51,047 nt of DNA from Planctomycetota bacterium (GCA_016207825.1 JACQZI010000025.1:1-51047), one strand, 5' to 3'. Shown: positions 31,375-39,448, counted from the stretch's first letter. Numbers and translations: made by a program. The notes: generated by a model from the sequence alone, not told the origin.

Positions 31375-33696
31375 ATGCTGCGGGTTATAATTATAACAGT
31401 CGTTATTATTCTTCTTGCAGGGGCATATCTATATGCTTTGCCGGCATGCCCGGAAGTATTTATTGCCAAGCAACCGGATGGAACAGAGTTTCAGGCGCGC
31501 GCCAAAGGCGATGAATACGCCAACTGGATAGAAACAAAGGAAGGCTATCCGGTAATCATTAACAAGCAAACCGGTTTCTGGGAATATGCCCAAGTAAAAC
31601 CTTTGGTGGGATTATCTCCGGCCGGCAAGGTCGTCGGCAGGCATGCGCCGGATGGAATCAAGAAAATATCCGCGTCCGAAATCCTCCAAAGTCGCCTCTT
31701 TATGATGAGCGAGCGTTCCGGTTTATTGGGAGGATTTACCACGAGCGGTTCATCTGCCGAACCTTCTCCCGCGCCGGAAGCCCCACAGCCTGCGCCGCTT
31801 AATATCTTAGGCACGCGTAAACTCGCGGTAATCCTGGTTAGTTTTGCGAACAGGCCTTTAGTGACTACCGAATCAAACTGGGAAAGCCGCCTTTTTGGCG
31901 CAACCAACAGCGTAAAAGAATACTTCAACGAGGTTTCTTACGGGCAACTGCTTATTGCACCGGCTGAGGAGACCGGCGGCATCGTTAATGATGGGGTAAT
32001 TTCGGTCACCTTAACCACCAACCATCCGAATACGGGCGGTGTTTTCGGGGCGGCTAACCAGCAGCTTGCAAAAGATGCAATTATCGCCGCTGACCCTTAT
32101 GTCGATTTTGCTTTGTTTGACAGCGACACCAATGGGATAATTACCAGCAATGAACTGCATATCGTGGTTATTGCTGCTGGTTTTGAATATTCATACATCG
32201 TGCATGGCGTGCCGGCACTTTGGGCACATAAGTGGGCTATTGACGGCAACACCTCGCCTCCGGTTTCCGCTCCGATAGTTGATGGCAAAACCGTGGGCGG
32301 GCTTCCGGGTGGTTATATCCAATTAGGTGAATTGCATAACGACCACCAGGCAACTGTCGGCGTTCTAATCCATGAACTCAGCCATGATTTGGGCAATGCT
32401 ACTGTTTCATACGGATTGGTAGACCTTTACGATACGGATGGAACTTCGAATGGTGCCGGGAATTGGGATACTATGTCTTATGGCGCCTGGAATAAGACAA
32501 ATTACAACGGTGATACACCGGCTCATTTCAGCGCCTGGTGCAAATGGTATCTCGGCTGGATTGTCCCGACACAGGTTTCGGCTCCGACCGGAGCAGTCGC
32601 TTTCCCGCGGGTAGAAACCGCCATAGGAGCGGACAGGGGCGTCAAACAACTCTTCACGAATCCGGATGGCCCGGAAATAGGCGGAACAGGGGAATATTTC
32701 CTACTGGAAAACAGGCAGAAAACCGGTTATGATTCGGCGCTTCCGGGTGAAGGGCTTCTTATCTGGCATATTGATGAGACACAGGTTGATAATGACAATG
32801 CAGCGCGCAAGCTGGTGGATTTGGAAGAGGCAGACGGCTTGAATAATCTGGATAATAAAATTAATAAAGGCGACGCAGGCGACCCCTACCCGGGTTCGTC
32901 AGTTAAGCGGATATTAGATAACGCCTCCAACCCGAACAGCAAGTTTTACAGCGGATTGCAAAGCGCTTTAGCCGTTGCCAATATCAGCGATTCCGGCGCG
33001 GAGATGAGCGCGGATATCATAAGCACCTCTGACCTTCCGCCGGTTCTAAGCGCGCCGGGAGATTGGGGGATAGATGTGGTCCAGCCATTATCTTTTACGC
33101 TTTCTGCCTCTGACCCGGAAGGCGACCCGATAGCATATTCAATTGTTTCAACTCCGGCAGGCGCGACACTGGATGCGGTTACCGGCGTTTTTAACTGGGT
33201 TCCGGGCTATAGCCAGGAAGGTGTTTATGATATTACTTTTACGGCAACGGCAAATGTTTTGTCCGACTCCAAAACCGTGAGGATTACTGTATCACAGGTT
33301 GTTCCGCCCGCACCGGCAGGGCTTTCTGCGCACATAGTTTCCAGTATTAGTTCAAACCTTGCTTGGACGGACAATGCATCCAACGAAACCGGGTTTAAGA
33401 TTGAACGCAGTTACGATAATATTACCTTTACCCAGATTGCGACTGTCGGTGTTGACGCAAGTTCTTACCTCGATAACGAAGTTTCTTCGCAAGGTGCCTG
33501 CTATTACCGTATCCGCGCCTATAATGCCGTTGGTGATTCTGCTTATTCCAATACCGCGTTACTCCAGGCAACGCCGGTTTCATACATATCAAAAAGCGAC
33601 AACAAAAATAATTCCAAATGCGGATGTCTGGGGCCTGAGGCGCTGATTCTTTTCTTGTTGGTCAGGCTAATCAGGAAAAGGAAAAGCAAGGTATGA
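31375..33696 (+). CDS. Secreted M6-type metalloprotease with Ig-like, FnIII and C-terminal tail
   Basis: 773 aa. Signal peptide VVIILLAGAYLYALPACP, then a propeptide-like region (about 30-145), then the M6 protease. The zinc site is HELSHDLG at about 333-340, HExxHxxG, with the WDTMSYG Met-turn-like segment near 370. After it come a cadherin/Ig-like domain (ASDPEGDPIAYSI; about 560-640), an FnIII domain (about 642-735) and the tail SKCGCLGPEALILF followed by a basic end. The family contains immune inhibitor A-like secreted proteases. It may process surface proteins, possibly including the oxidases with the same tail. The start has GGGGGGAG in front. Confidence 0.9.
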   Translation: MLRVIIITVVIILLAGAYLYALPACPEVFIAKQPDGTEFQARAKGDEYANWIETKEGYPVIINKQTGFWEYAQVKPLVGLSPAGKVVGRHAPDGIKKISASEILQSRLFMMSERSGLLGGFTTSGSSAEPSPAPEAPQPAPLNILGTRKLAVILVSFANRPLVTTESNWESRLFGATNSVKEYFNEVSYGQLLIAPAEETGGIVNDGVISVTLTTNHPNTGGVFGAANQQLAKDAIIAADPYVDFALFDSDTNGIITSNELHIVVIAAGFEYSYIVHGVPALWAHKWAIDGNTSPPVSAPIVDGKTVGGLPGGYIQLGELHNDHQATVGVLIHELSHDLGNATVSYGLVDLYDTDGTSNGAGNWDTMSYGAWNKTNYNGDTPAHFSAWCKWYLGWIVPTQVSAPTGAVAFPRVETAIGADRGVKQLFTNPDGPEIGGTGEYFLLENRQKTGYDSALPGEGLLIWHIDETQVDNDNAARKLVDLEEADGLNNLDNKINKGDAGDPYPGSSVKRILDNASNPNSKFYSGLQSALAVANISDSGAEMSADIISTSDLPPVLSAPGDWGIDVVQPLSFTLSASDPEGDPIAYSIVSTPAGATLDAVTGVFNWVPGYSQEGVYDITFTATANVLSDSKTVRITVSQVVPPAPAGLSAHIVSSISSNLAWTDNASNETGFKIERSYDNITFTQIATVGVDASSYLDNEVSSQGACYYRIRAYNAVGDSAYSNTALLQATPVSYISKSDNKNNSKCGCLGPEALILFLLVRLIRKRKSKV

Positions 33697-33806
33697 TTAA
33701 CTCAGACGATTGTTGGGCAACAACAACGAATCAACTAATATCGTATTGTCAACAGAGAAGGTTTAGTGTACAACAAGGTGGAGTGAGGGCCGTAGGGGTG
33801 GATTAT

Positions 33807-34030
33807 GGGATGCAGGGGTAATAGGTATGGGATACACGGGTTAGCGGTATGGGATACACGGGTCAGTGGCATGGGATACACGGGTGAGTGGTATGGCATC
33901 CGGGGGTGAGTGGTATGTAATATACGGGTAAGTAGCATGATATCCGGGGGTAGGCAGTATGGGATCCACGGGGGTGAGGGGGTATATCCACGGGGCAGGA
34001 GGGGGGAATCCACGGGGGTGGGGGGTGGCA
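33807..34030. repeat. 22-bp tandem repeat array (minisatellite)
   Basis: Seven consecutive 22-bp units (33807-33960) of the form GGGATACACGGGTGAGTGGTAT with variation, then a 25-bp unit and degenerate G-rich units to about 34030. Units begin at 33807, 33829, 33851, 33873, 33895, 33917 and 33939. Twenty-two bases are about two helical turns. The G-rich strand is the plus strand. The array lies between the protease and the activator sites of the next operon. Confidence 0.85.
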
Positions 34031-34114
34031 GGCAGATATATATAGGAGGGGATTCTCTTCCCTCTTTTTGTACAGTTAATCTTCTTTAGATCCCGTCCTT
34101 GGTTTTGTATAAAC

Positions 34115-34155
34115 TGTTTCATTTGGGTGGTTGTATCATTTTTATTAATGAGACA
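34115..34155. promoter_or_regulatory. Upstream activator-site cluster of the redox-stress operon
   Basis: Half-site TGTTTCATTT at 34115-34124 and, 17 bp on, palindrome TGTATCATT...AATGAGACA at 34132-34155, starting 211 bp before the -24 GG. Confidence 0.78.
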
Positions 34156-34225
34156 GACATAAATACGTTTTTGTTAATTCTATATCTCATAATACGTTAT
34201 AAATAGCTATCTTGATGTTTATAGG

Positions 34226-34253
34226 TGTTTCATTAATCGCCTTAAATGAGACA
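34226..34253. promoter_or_regulatory. Promoter-proximal activator site, redox-stress operon
   Basis: TGTTTCATTAA, five bases, then TTAAATGAGACA. One of the best copies, starting 117 bp before the -24 GG at 34343. Confidence 0.8.
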
Positions 34254-34340
34254 ATATAGAGGTTTTAAACGATAGCGAATTGTTTGCTTAAACACATGAT
34301 TTTAAATGGGTTAGATTAGTTAACAGTATTTTAACAACCG

Positions 34341-34357
34341 TTGGCACGATATTTGCT
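34341..34357 (+). promoter_or_regulatory. Sigma-54 promoter of the 34.4 kb redox-stress gene run
   Basis: TTGGCACGATATTTGCT, GG at 34343-34344, GC at 34355-34356. Predicted start near 34367, about 38 bases before the ATG at 34405. Confidence 0.9.
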
Positions 34358-34404
34358 TATATAAATAGTAACAGTTGTCGTATGTAAAAATAGGAGAAGA
34401 GCAA

Positions 34405-34884
34405 ATGGGGAAAAAAGCCAGAGAGATTGTAGGGATTGACTTGAATGATTTGGTCAAGGATTTAAACCGGGCTTATTGTGATGAGTGGTTGGCATATTAT
34501 GCCTGGTGGTATATGGCGCAGTCGGTTGAGGGTAAAGGGTATGAGGATATGGCTGAATTCCTGAATAAAATTGCCAAAGACGAGTTGGAGCATGCCCAAG
34601 AATTAGCGGAAAGGATTATTGAACTCGGCGGACTCCCGACCAATAAATTAAGCGCCATCGAATCCAACGCAAATAATCCATATCCCGGCGTTATGGAAAA
34701 CCTGGGTGATTATGATGAGATAATAAAATTAGTTACGGATGCCGAAGCAGGCGCGATTGAAGTTTATAATAAAATAGCCGGCAAAACCTTTGGCAAAGAT
34801 CACGATACCTATCAATTAGTAACCCATATTATGGGAGAAGAGATAGGGCATGAAGAGATGTTTGAAAACTTAAAAGAACGATAA
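34405..34884 (+). CDS. Ferritin-like di-iron protein (Dps-like/bacterioferritin-related)
   Basis: 159 aa from ATG 34405, after TAGGAGAAGAG. The four-helix di-iron pattern is DEWLAYYAWWYMAQ, then KDELEHAQELAERI, then DAEAGAIEVY and GEEIGHEEMF. This resembles the Dps-like ferritin-fold proteins of anaerobes and archaea, which use peroxide to oxidise and store iron. No rubredoxin-like C-terminus is present, so it is not a complete rubrerythrin. It is the first gene under a sigma-54 promoter, ahead of superoxide reductase and flavodiiron genes. Confidence 0.9.
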   Translation: MGKKAREIVGIDLNDLVKDLNRAYCDEWLAYYAWWYMAQSVEGKGYEDMAEFLNKIAKDELEHAQELAERIIELGGLPTNKLSAIESNANNPYPGVMENLGDYDEIIKLVTDAEAGAIEVYNKIAGKTFGKDHDTYQLVTHIMGEEIGHEEMFENLKER

Positions 34885-35138
34885 TGATGACAACCGTGAT
34901 TAATCAAAATATAAAAGAAGCCTTGAGGCTTGCCCGGGAACTGGTTATCCTGGCAGATAAAGGCGAAGCCGCGAGCAAGGATGATGGATGCAGGGTGCTT
35001 TACAGTATTATCCGCGACTGCGCTTATAGTATCCGTGTCCACGTAGAACGCGAACGTGAGGAGCATAGGAAAAAGGGCCTCTGGCTGATTTCAGACGGTC
35101 CGGATAATAACGGGGAAGATAATTCCAATAAGAATTAA
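34884..35138 (+). CDS. Small helical protein of unknown function
   Basis: 84 aa. The ATG shares a base with the ferritin-like stop (TAATG), so translation is probably coupled; ATG 34887 is equally possible. The sequence is an amphipathic helix (IKEALRLARELVILADKGE), a helix with RVHVEREREEHRK, and an Asp/Asn-rich tail. No family recognised. It may partner the ferritin-like protein. Confidence 0.6.
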   Translation: MMTTVINQNIKEALRLARELVILADKGEAASKDDGCRVLYSIIRDCAYSIRVHVEREREEHRKKGLWLISDGPDNNGEDNSNKN

Positions 35139-35159
35139 AAATGATAAAGGAGAGGGGAA

Positions 35160-35471
35160 ATGTTAAACGCCGCTTGTTCAGCAGAGCCTGAAACGGAAAC
35201 CGGTGACCAACCGATATCATGGGAGGACATGGTCCGTTATACCCTGAATGACCAGGGCGGTGAACTTCGTTTCGTTGATTTCGAGGTCCTTCCCCCGCTT
35301 AAACAAACTCAATTCGGAAGCTTTCTTCTAAAATATTTTCCCGGCCGCGCTCTTAAAGAAGTGCGCCGGGAAGATATTCCTTCCGGTTATAATACAGATA
35401 GGAACAGCCGGTATGGCTCGTTCGGGGTTTTTGATGCCATTATAAATCTTAAAAAACTATTATGTTGTTAA
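35160..35471 (+). CDS. Hypothetical protein, 103 aa
   Basis: Ribosome site AAAGGAGAGGGG supports ATG 35160. The product is soluble, with a tryptophan/methionine motif (SWEDMVRYTLNDQGGEL) and a C-terminal CC. No known family recognised. The arrangement of a short strand-rich region (ELRFVDFEVLPPLK) and a helix-rich end is all I can see. It is between ferritin-like and Hsp20 genes. Confidence 0.6.
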   Translation: MLNAACSAEPETETGDQPISWEDMVRYTLNDQGGELRFVDFEVLPPLKQTQFGSFLLKYFPGRALKEVRREDIPSGYNTDRNSRYGSFGVFDAIINLKKLLCC

Positions 35472-35506
35472 ATCTGCCAGAAGCAGAGCAAAGGAGGTGG
35501 AGTAAA

Positions 35507-35647
35507 ATGGAACTGGATATCTTGCAGTTGACGCCGGATACTGTGGTTTATGTTGATGAAAAACGGTCGAAGCTCATCATTGAAATCGATATGCCGAAAA
35601 CGAGGGATGAACTGCCTGAAAAATTGGAAAATATAAACTTCAAATAG
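35507..35647 (+). CDS. Hypothetical small protein, 46 aa
   Basis: AAAGGAGGTGGAG gives ATG 35507 strong support. The peptide MELDILQLTPDTVVYVDE then KLIIEIDMPKTRDELPEKL is strand-rich and acidic. It recalls the start of an Hsp20 alpha-crystallin domain but is too short for a domain. It lies 52 bases before the real Hsp20 gene. Confidence 0.55.
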   Translation: MELDILQLTPDTVVYVDEKRSKLIIEIDMPKTRDELPEKLENINFK

Positions 35648-35699
35648 GAAAGAGGGGAAAAGGGGGTATGTTTAATTGAAGGAAAAAGGAGGGGAAAAT

Positions 35700-36149
35700 A
35701 TGGAGTTGATACCAGTAAGAAACACCAGCCTAACTCCAATCGTAAGGGATATGGACAGGCTTTGGCAGAATTTCTTCAACAGCAGCTGGAATATGGTGCC
35801 GATGGAACCGACCAACGGTGGGTGGCTGCCGGTAATGGACGTTGAAGAATTGGATAATGAGATAAAGGTTACCACCGAACTGCCCGGCGTGGATTCAAAA
35901 AACGTCCAGGTAACGGTTTCCGGCGATCTGATTACCATCAAGGGCGAAAAGAAAGAGGAAACCGAGCAGAAAAAGAAGAACTATTACCGTTCAGAAAGAT
36001 GCTACGGCTCTTTCCAGCGGACGGTCCGGGCACCGGCTGATATTGACGCCAATAAATGCTCAGCCGAATTCAAAAACGGCGTGATGACCGTGACGTGCCC
36101 CAAGGCTGAAAAAAGCAAAACCAAACAGGTTGAGGTTAAGGTGAAATGA
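35700..36149 (+). CDS. Hsp20 / small heat-shock protein (copy 1)
   Basis: 149 aa from ATG 35700, eight bases after AGGAGGGG. The alpha-crystallin domain is complete: PVMDVEELDNEIKVTTELPG, LITIKGEKKEE, YYRSERCYGSFQRTV, and the family signature A.FKNGVMTVTCPK. The C-terminal IxI-like anchor is VEVKVK. It prevents aggregation of unfolding proteins. A second Hsp20 lies at 38939. Confidence 0.95.
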   Translation: MELIPVRNTSLTPIVRDMDRLWQNFFNSSWNMVPMEPTNGGWLPVMDVEELDNEIKVTTELPGVDSKNVQVTVSGDLITIKGEKKEETEQKKKNYYRSERCYGSFQRTVRAPADIDANKCSAEFKNGVMTVTCPKAEKSKTKQVEVKVK

Positions 36150-36199
36150 AAGCAAATAACCCCCTTTCCTCTTTTCTTTTTAACTAAGGGAAGGAAATT

Positions 36200-36424
36200 A
36201 TGATTACACAACTAAAAATGCTCTTTGAACAAGAAGCGACCCTGGTAACCCTGCGGGATGAACTTTACGGAGGCAGCTGGGCGAGGATGATAAAGGATTT
36301 GCGGAACCGCATGGAAGAAAAGCCTTATATTTTCAAGCTGGTTAACCGCATCCAAGCGGATTTAAGGCTTATAGAAAAGATGCGCCAGGATGAATGCAAG
36401 CGTAAAATGCCAAAGGCATCATAG
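36200..36424 (+). CDS. LRDxxYGGSW family small protein A
   Basis: 74 aa, ribosome site GGAAGG. It shares with the next gene the pattern L.TLRD..YGGSW..MI.DL..R...KP...KLV.R.Q.DL.LIE..R. Mostly helical with a YGGSW turn. I do not recognise the family; a conserved protein-binding or toxin/antitoxin-like helical pair is conceivable but not shown. Confidence 0.7.
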   Translation: MITQLKMLFEQEATLVTLRDELYGGSWARMIKDLRNRMEEKPYIFKLVNRIQADLRLIEKMRQDECKRKMPKAS

Positions 36425-36465
36425 GGCATGCAAAGCGGGGTTAAGGCAGAGAGGAGCGATGGAAC

Positions 36466-36705
36466 ATGACGGAAAGATACCTTTTAAGGAAAGAACAGCT
36501 TTTGTTAACATTGCGCGATAATATTTACGGCGGCAGTTGGGAAAACATGATAATGGATTTGACGTGCCGGATAGGCGAAGGCCCGGATAATGATAAACTG
36601 GTCGAGCGCATGCAGTCTGATTTGCAACTTATAGAAGAACTCCGCCAAATGGAACGTGAAAATAGAATATTAAAAACATCATCGAAAAGTGGACTAGCAG
36701 GTTAG
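36466..36705 (+). CDS. LRDxxYGGSW family small protein B
   Basis: 79 aa, ribosome site GAGGAG. Tandem paralogue of the gene at 36200, keeping TLRDNIYGGSWENMIMDL, EGP.NDKLVERMQSDLQLIEELRQ. The two are alike only in these blocks, so the duplication is old. Lies directly before superoxide reductase. Confidence 0.7.
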   Translation: MTERYLLRKEQLLLTLRDNIYGGSWENMIMDLTCRIGEGPDNDKLVERMQSDLQLIEELRQMERENRILKTSSKSGLAG

Positions 36706-36719
36706 AAAGGAAGGAATGT

Positions 36720-37112
36720 ATGAAGCTAAGCGAACGGATCCAATCGGCAGACTGGAAAACCGAGAAACACGTGCCGGCAATCGAATGCCCGGATGAGGTA
36801 AAGGCAGGCGAGCTGTTTGAGGTGAAAGCCGGCCTTGGCAAGGAGATTCCGCATCCGAATACTACGGAACACCATATCAGGTGGATTGAGCTGTTTTTCC
36901 ATCCGGATGGTGAAAAATTTACCTACCAGGTAGGCCGTTATGAATTCAGCGCGCATGGCGAATCTGTTGACGGCGCAAATAAGGGACCGGTTTATACACA
37001 CCATATGGTTACAAGCTCTCTAAAGATTAGTAAACCTGGCACCCTTTATGCCCTGGCACTGTGCAATATCCATGGGTTGTGGCAATCCGAAAAGGAAATC
37101 AAAACCGCTTAA
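36720..37112 (+). CDS. Superoxide reductase (1Fe type, neelaredoxin-like)
   Basis: 130 aa. The mononuclear iron site is complete: His17 in EKHVP with the Lys16 that aids catalysis, His45 in GKEIPHP, His51 in TEHHIRW, Cys115 and His118 in CNIHG. No N-terminal desulforedoxin domain, so it is the class II form. It reduces superoxide to hydrogen peroxide, using rubredoxin; a rubredoxin gene lies at 49339. GGAAGGA precedes the start. Next to the flavodiiron gene. Confidence 0.95.
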   Translation: MKLSERIQSADWKTEKHVPAIECPDEVKAGELFEVKAGLGKEIPHPNTTEHHIRWIELFFHPDGEKFTYQVGRYEFSAHGESVDGANKGPVYTHHMVTSSLKISKPGTLYALALCNIHGLWQSEKEIKTA

Positions 37113-37130
37113 ATGAAAGGGAAATGAATT

Positions 37131-38447
37131 ATGATGCCACGCGAAATAAAGCCGAATGTCACGGCTGTCGGTGTCCAGCATTGGGATAGGCGCCTGTTTG
37201 ACGAACTTATTCCACTGCCCGAAGGCACCAGCTACAATGCCTATCTTATTAAAGGCTCAGGAAAAACCGCTTTGATTGATACGGTCGAAACATCCAAAGG
37301 AAATCTCCTGATAGAAAACCTTTCTAAACTAGGGGTTAAACAGCTTGATTACGTCATTACCAACCATGCCGAGCAGGACCATTCAGGTTCTATTCCGCTT
37401 GTTCTCAAGCACTACCCGATGGCAAAGGTCGTTACCAACCAGAAATGCAAGGAAATGCTCATGGATTCCTTGATGGTTCCTGATGAGAAGTTCATAGTAG
37501 TAAAAGACCGTGAGACATTATCACTCGGCAACAAAACCCTGGAATTTATCTTTGCGCCGTGGGTGCACTGGCCTGAAACCATGCTGACATATTTGAAAGA
37601 AGATAATATACTGTTTCCCTGCGACTTATTTGGTTCGCACCTGGCAACGAGCGATTTATATGTGACCGATGAGCCGCTGGTTTACCGCGCCGCCAAACGT
37701 TATTATGCGGAAATCATGATGCCTTTCAGGAACCATATTAAAAAGCATCTGGAAGCGCTCAAGGAGTATAAAATAGATATCATCGCCGCCAGCCACGGCC
37801 CGGTTTACAATAAGCCCGAATTCATCCTTTCGGCCTATCGCGATTGGGTAGCGGATGATGTCAAAAACCAGGTCGTTATTCCTTATGTTTCCATGTATGG
37901 TGATACGAAAAAGATGGTTGACCATCTCATTGATTGCCTGGTCAAGCGTGGGATTAACGCGAAGCCTTTTGATATTCCCAGGACCGATATCGGGGAGTTG
38001 GCTATGGAATTGGTTGATGCCGCGACAATTGTCATCGGTTCACCCACCGTCCTGGCAGGCGCCCATCCGGCTATTGTTACCGCGGTTTATCTTGCCAACG
38101 CCCTAAGGCCGAAAGCGCGGTTTGCTACAGTCATCGGTTCTTTCGGTTGGGGAGGCCGGATGATAGACCAGATTAAATCAATGGTGCCAAATCTCAAAGT
38201 CGAACTGCTTGAACCGGTCATGGCTAAGGGTCATCCCCGTGATAATGATTTCAAGTCCATAGAAAAACTTGCGGATACCATCGCCCAAAAACATAAAGAA
38301 CTAAAATTGGCTCAACTGGAAAATGTCTCTTTTAACCCCATGTATTGTACGTATGAAGGCGTTCCGGGTTGTGGCAGCCCAAAAAAGAGTTTAAACACGC
38401 TTTGCCCCGAGATGGCGCCCGGATTGAGTGAATTAGGAGGCGGATAA
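37131..38447 (+). CDS. Flavodiiron protein (oxygen reductase type)
   Basis: 438 aa. The beta-lactamase-like di-iron domain has HAEQDHSGS (HxExDH), VHWPETM, CDLFGSH and SHGPV. The flavodoxin domain begins near residue 250 with VSMYGDTKKMV (FMN phosphate loop). It reduces O2 (or NO) to water (or N2O) using electrons from rubredoxin. The C-terminal extension from about 390 (PMYCTYEGVPGCG and CPEM) adds cysteines beyond the core. Directly after superoxide reductase. Confidence 0.95.
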   Translation: MMPREIKPNVTAVGVQHWDRRLFDELIPLPEGTSYNAYLIKGSGKTALIDTVETSKGNLLIENLSKLGVKQLDYVITNHAEQDHSGSIPLVLKHYPMAKVVTNQKCKEMLMDSLMVPDEKFIVVKDRETLSLGNKTLEFIFAPWVHWPETMLTYLKEDNILFPCDLFGSHLATSDLYVTDEPLVYRAAKRYYAEIMMPFRNHIKKHLEALKEYKIDIIAASHGPVYNKPEFILSAYRDWVADDVKNQVVIPYVSMYGDTKKMVDHLIDCLVKRGINAKPFDIPRTDIGELAMELVDAATIVIGSPTVLAGAHPAIVTAVYLANALRPKARFATVIGSFGWGGRMIDQIKSMVPNLKVELLEPVMAKGHPRDNDFKSIEKLADTIAQKHKELKLAQLENVSFNPMYCTYEGVPGCGSPKKSLNTLCPEMAPGLSELGGG

Positions 38448-38461
38448 ATAAGGAGATTATT

Positions 38462-38908
38462 ATGATTAGAATAAAAAATATCCTTGTCCCAACCGATTTT
38501 TCCAGCCTGTCGGATAAGGCGCTTTCGCATGCAATTGATATTGCCCAAAAATACGGCGCCAGGGTATACGTGATACACGTGGTGGACGTTATACAACAGT
38601 GCTCGGTCGATTATTGCATAGATGTTGATATCATGCAACGGTTGGAAAGAGAGGCCATTTCGCATGCAAAGGAGTCGATACAAAAGCAATTAAACAAGCT
38701 TTCTATGCCAAAGGGGTTGGAGATTGAGCCCGATGTGAAGCAGGGCACGGCATATCTGACAATCTTGAAGGAGCAGGACGAGATGAAGATTGACCTTATT
38801 GTGGTTGGGGCGCATAAGAAAAAACGCTTTATTAATTATTTCCTGGGTAGTGTTGCGGATAAGATAATAAGAGGCGCTTCCTGCCCGGTTTTGGTTGTTA
38901 AGAGTTGA
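38462..38908 (+). CDS. Universal stress protein (UspA family)
   Basis: 148 aa. Opens ILVPTDFSSLSDKALSHAID and ends FLGSVADKIIRGASCPVLVV, the normal Usp frame. The ATP-binding loop is VGAHKKKRF...FLGS; the usual second glycine of G-2x-G is replaced by lysine, so ATP binding may be weak. AAGGAG precedes the start. Confidence 0.92.
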   Translation: MIRIKNILVPTDFSSLSDKALSHAIDIAQKYGARVYVIHVVDVIQQCSVDYCIDVDIMQRLEREAISHAKESIQKQLNKLSMPKGLEIEPDVKQGTAYLTILKEQDEMKIDLIVVGAHKKKRFINYFLGSVADKIIRGASCPVLVVKS

Positions 38909-38938
38909 TATCAGGATTATTAAAAAAGGAGGTGAAAT

Positions 38939-39448
38939 ATGACATATGTTGATAAAGCAAACCGTGGTCATAACCGGAGAGTAAGCCTGGGAGCGGATAT
39001 TGATAAAAGGTTTAGCGGTTTTTTCAGCCGCATTTGGTCCGAGCCGGCCGCCGTTTCAAGCGCCAGGATGTTCGGGCCGGTTATCCCAATTTACGTTACT
39101 GAAGACAAAAAAACAGTGGTTGTCAAAGCGGGATTATCCGGGCTGGAGAAAAAAGATATTAAAGTAAACCTGCAAAATGATTTTCTGAATATAAAGGTGG
39201 AAAAGAAAGAAGAGATAGAGAAAAAAAACGGCGGTGTGTGCAGTTTCGAACGGCGTTATGACGTTTTTTCCCGTTCCATGCTCATGCCTTCAGGGATTAA
39301 TTCCAGTAAAACCAGGGCGGTTTACAAGAATGGTATCCTTACCGTGGCTCTTGCTAAAACCCGTCCCGAACGGCAAGCCTGCCTGGATAGCAGACAAGCC
39401 GGGAAGGTGAATACAAAACCCAAGCCGGTGAATATTAAAGTGAAATAA
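38939..39448 (+). CDS. Hsp20 / small heat-shock protein (copy 2) with palindromic insert
   Basis: 169 aa. Alpha-crystallin core: PIYVTEDKKTVVVKAGLSG, FLNIKVEKKEE, CSFERRYDVFSRSM, YKNGILTVALAK, ending VNIKVK. Between the core and the end lies RQACLDSRQAGK, encoded by a GC-rich palindrome-like stretch (39374-39405) that looks like an in-frame insertion. AAGGAGG precedes the start. The N-terminus is basic. Confidence 0.93.
   Translation: MTYVDKANRGHNRRVSLGADIDKRFSGFFSRIWSEPAAVSSARMFGPVIPIYVTEDKKTVVVKAGLSGLEKKDIKVNLQNDFLNIKVEKKEEIEKKNGGVCSFERRYDVFSRSMLMPSGINSSKTRAVYKNGILTVALAKTRPERQACLDSRQAGKVNTKPKPVNIKVK

Noticed and set aside
33807-34030. CRISPR array
   Set aside because: Units are head-to-tail with no spacers between them and no cas genes nearby.
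33735-34122. Minus-strand proline-rich reading frames
   Set aside because: They are translations of the 22-bp tandem repeat in shifting frames, with no ribosome site or protein-like composition.
35507-35647. Truncated Hsp20 pseudogene
   Set aside because: It has its own strong ribosome site and a clean stop, and the likeness to the Hsp20 start is too short to claim decay.
37036-37052. Possible sigma-54 promoter inside superoxide reductase
   Set aside because: GG-N10-GC is present (TGGCACCCTTTATGCC) but the -12 part is poor, it lies in coding sequence and no enhancer palindromes precede it.
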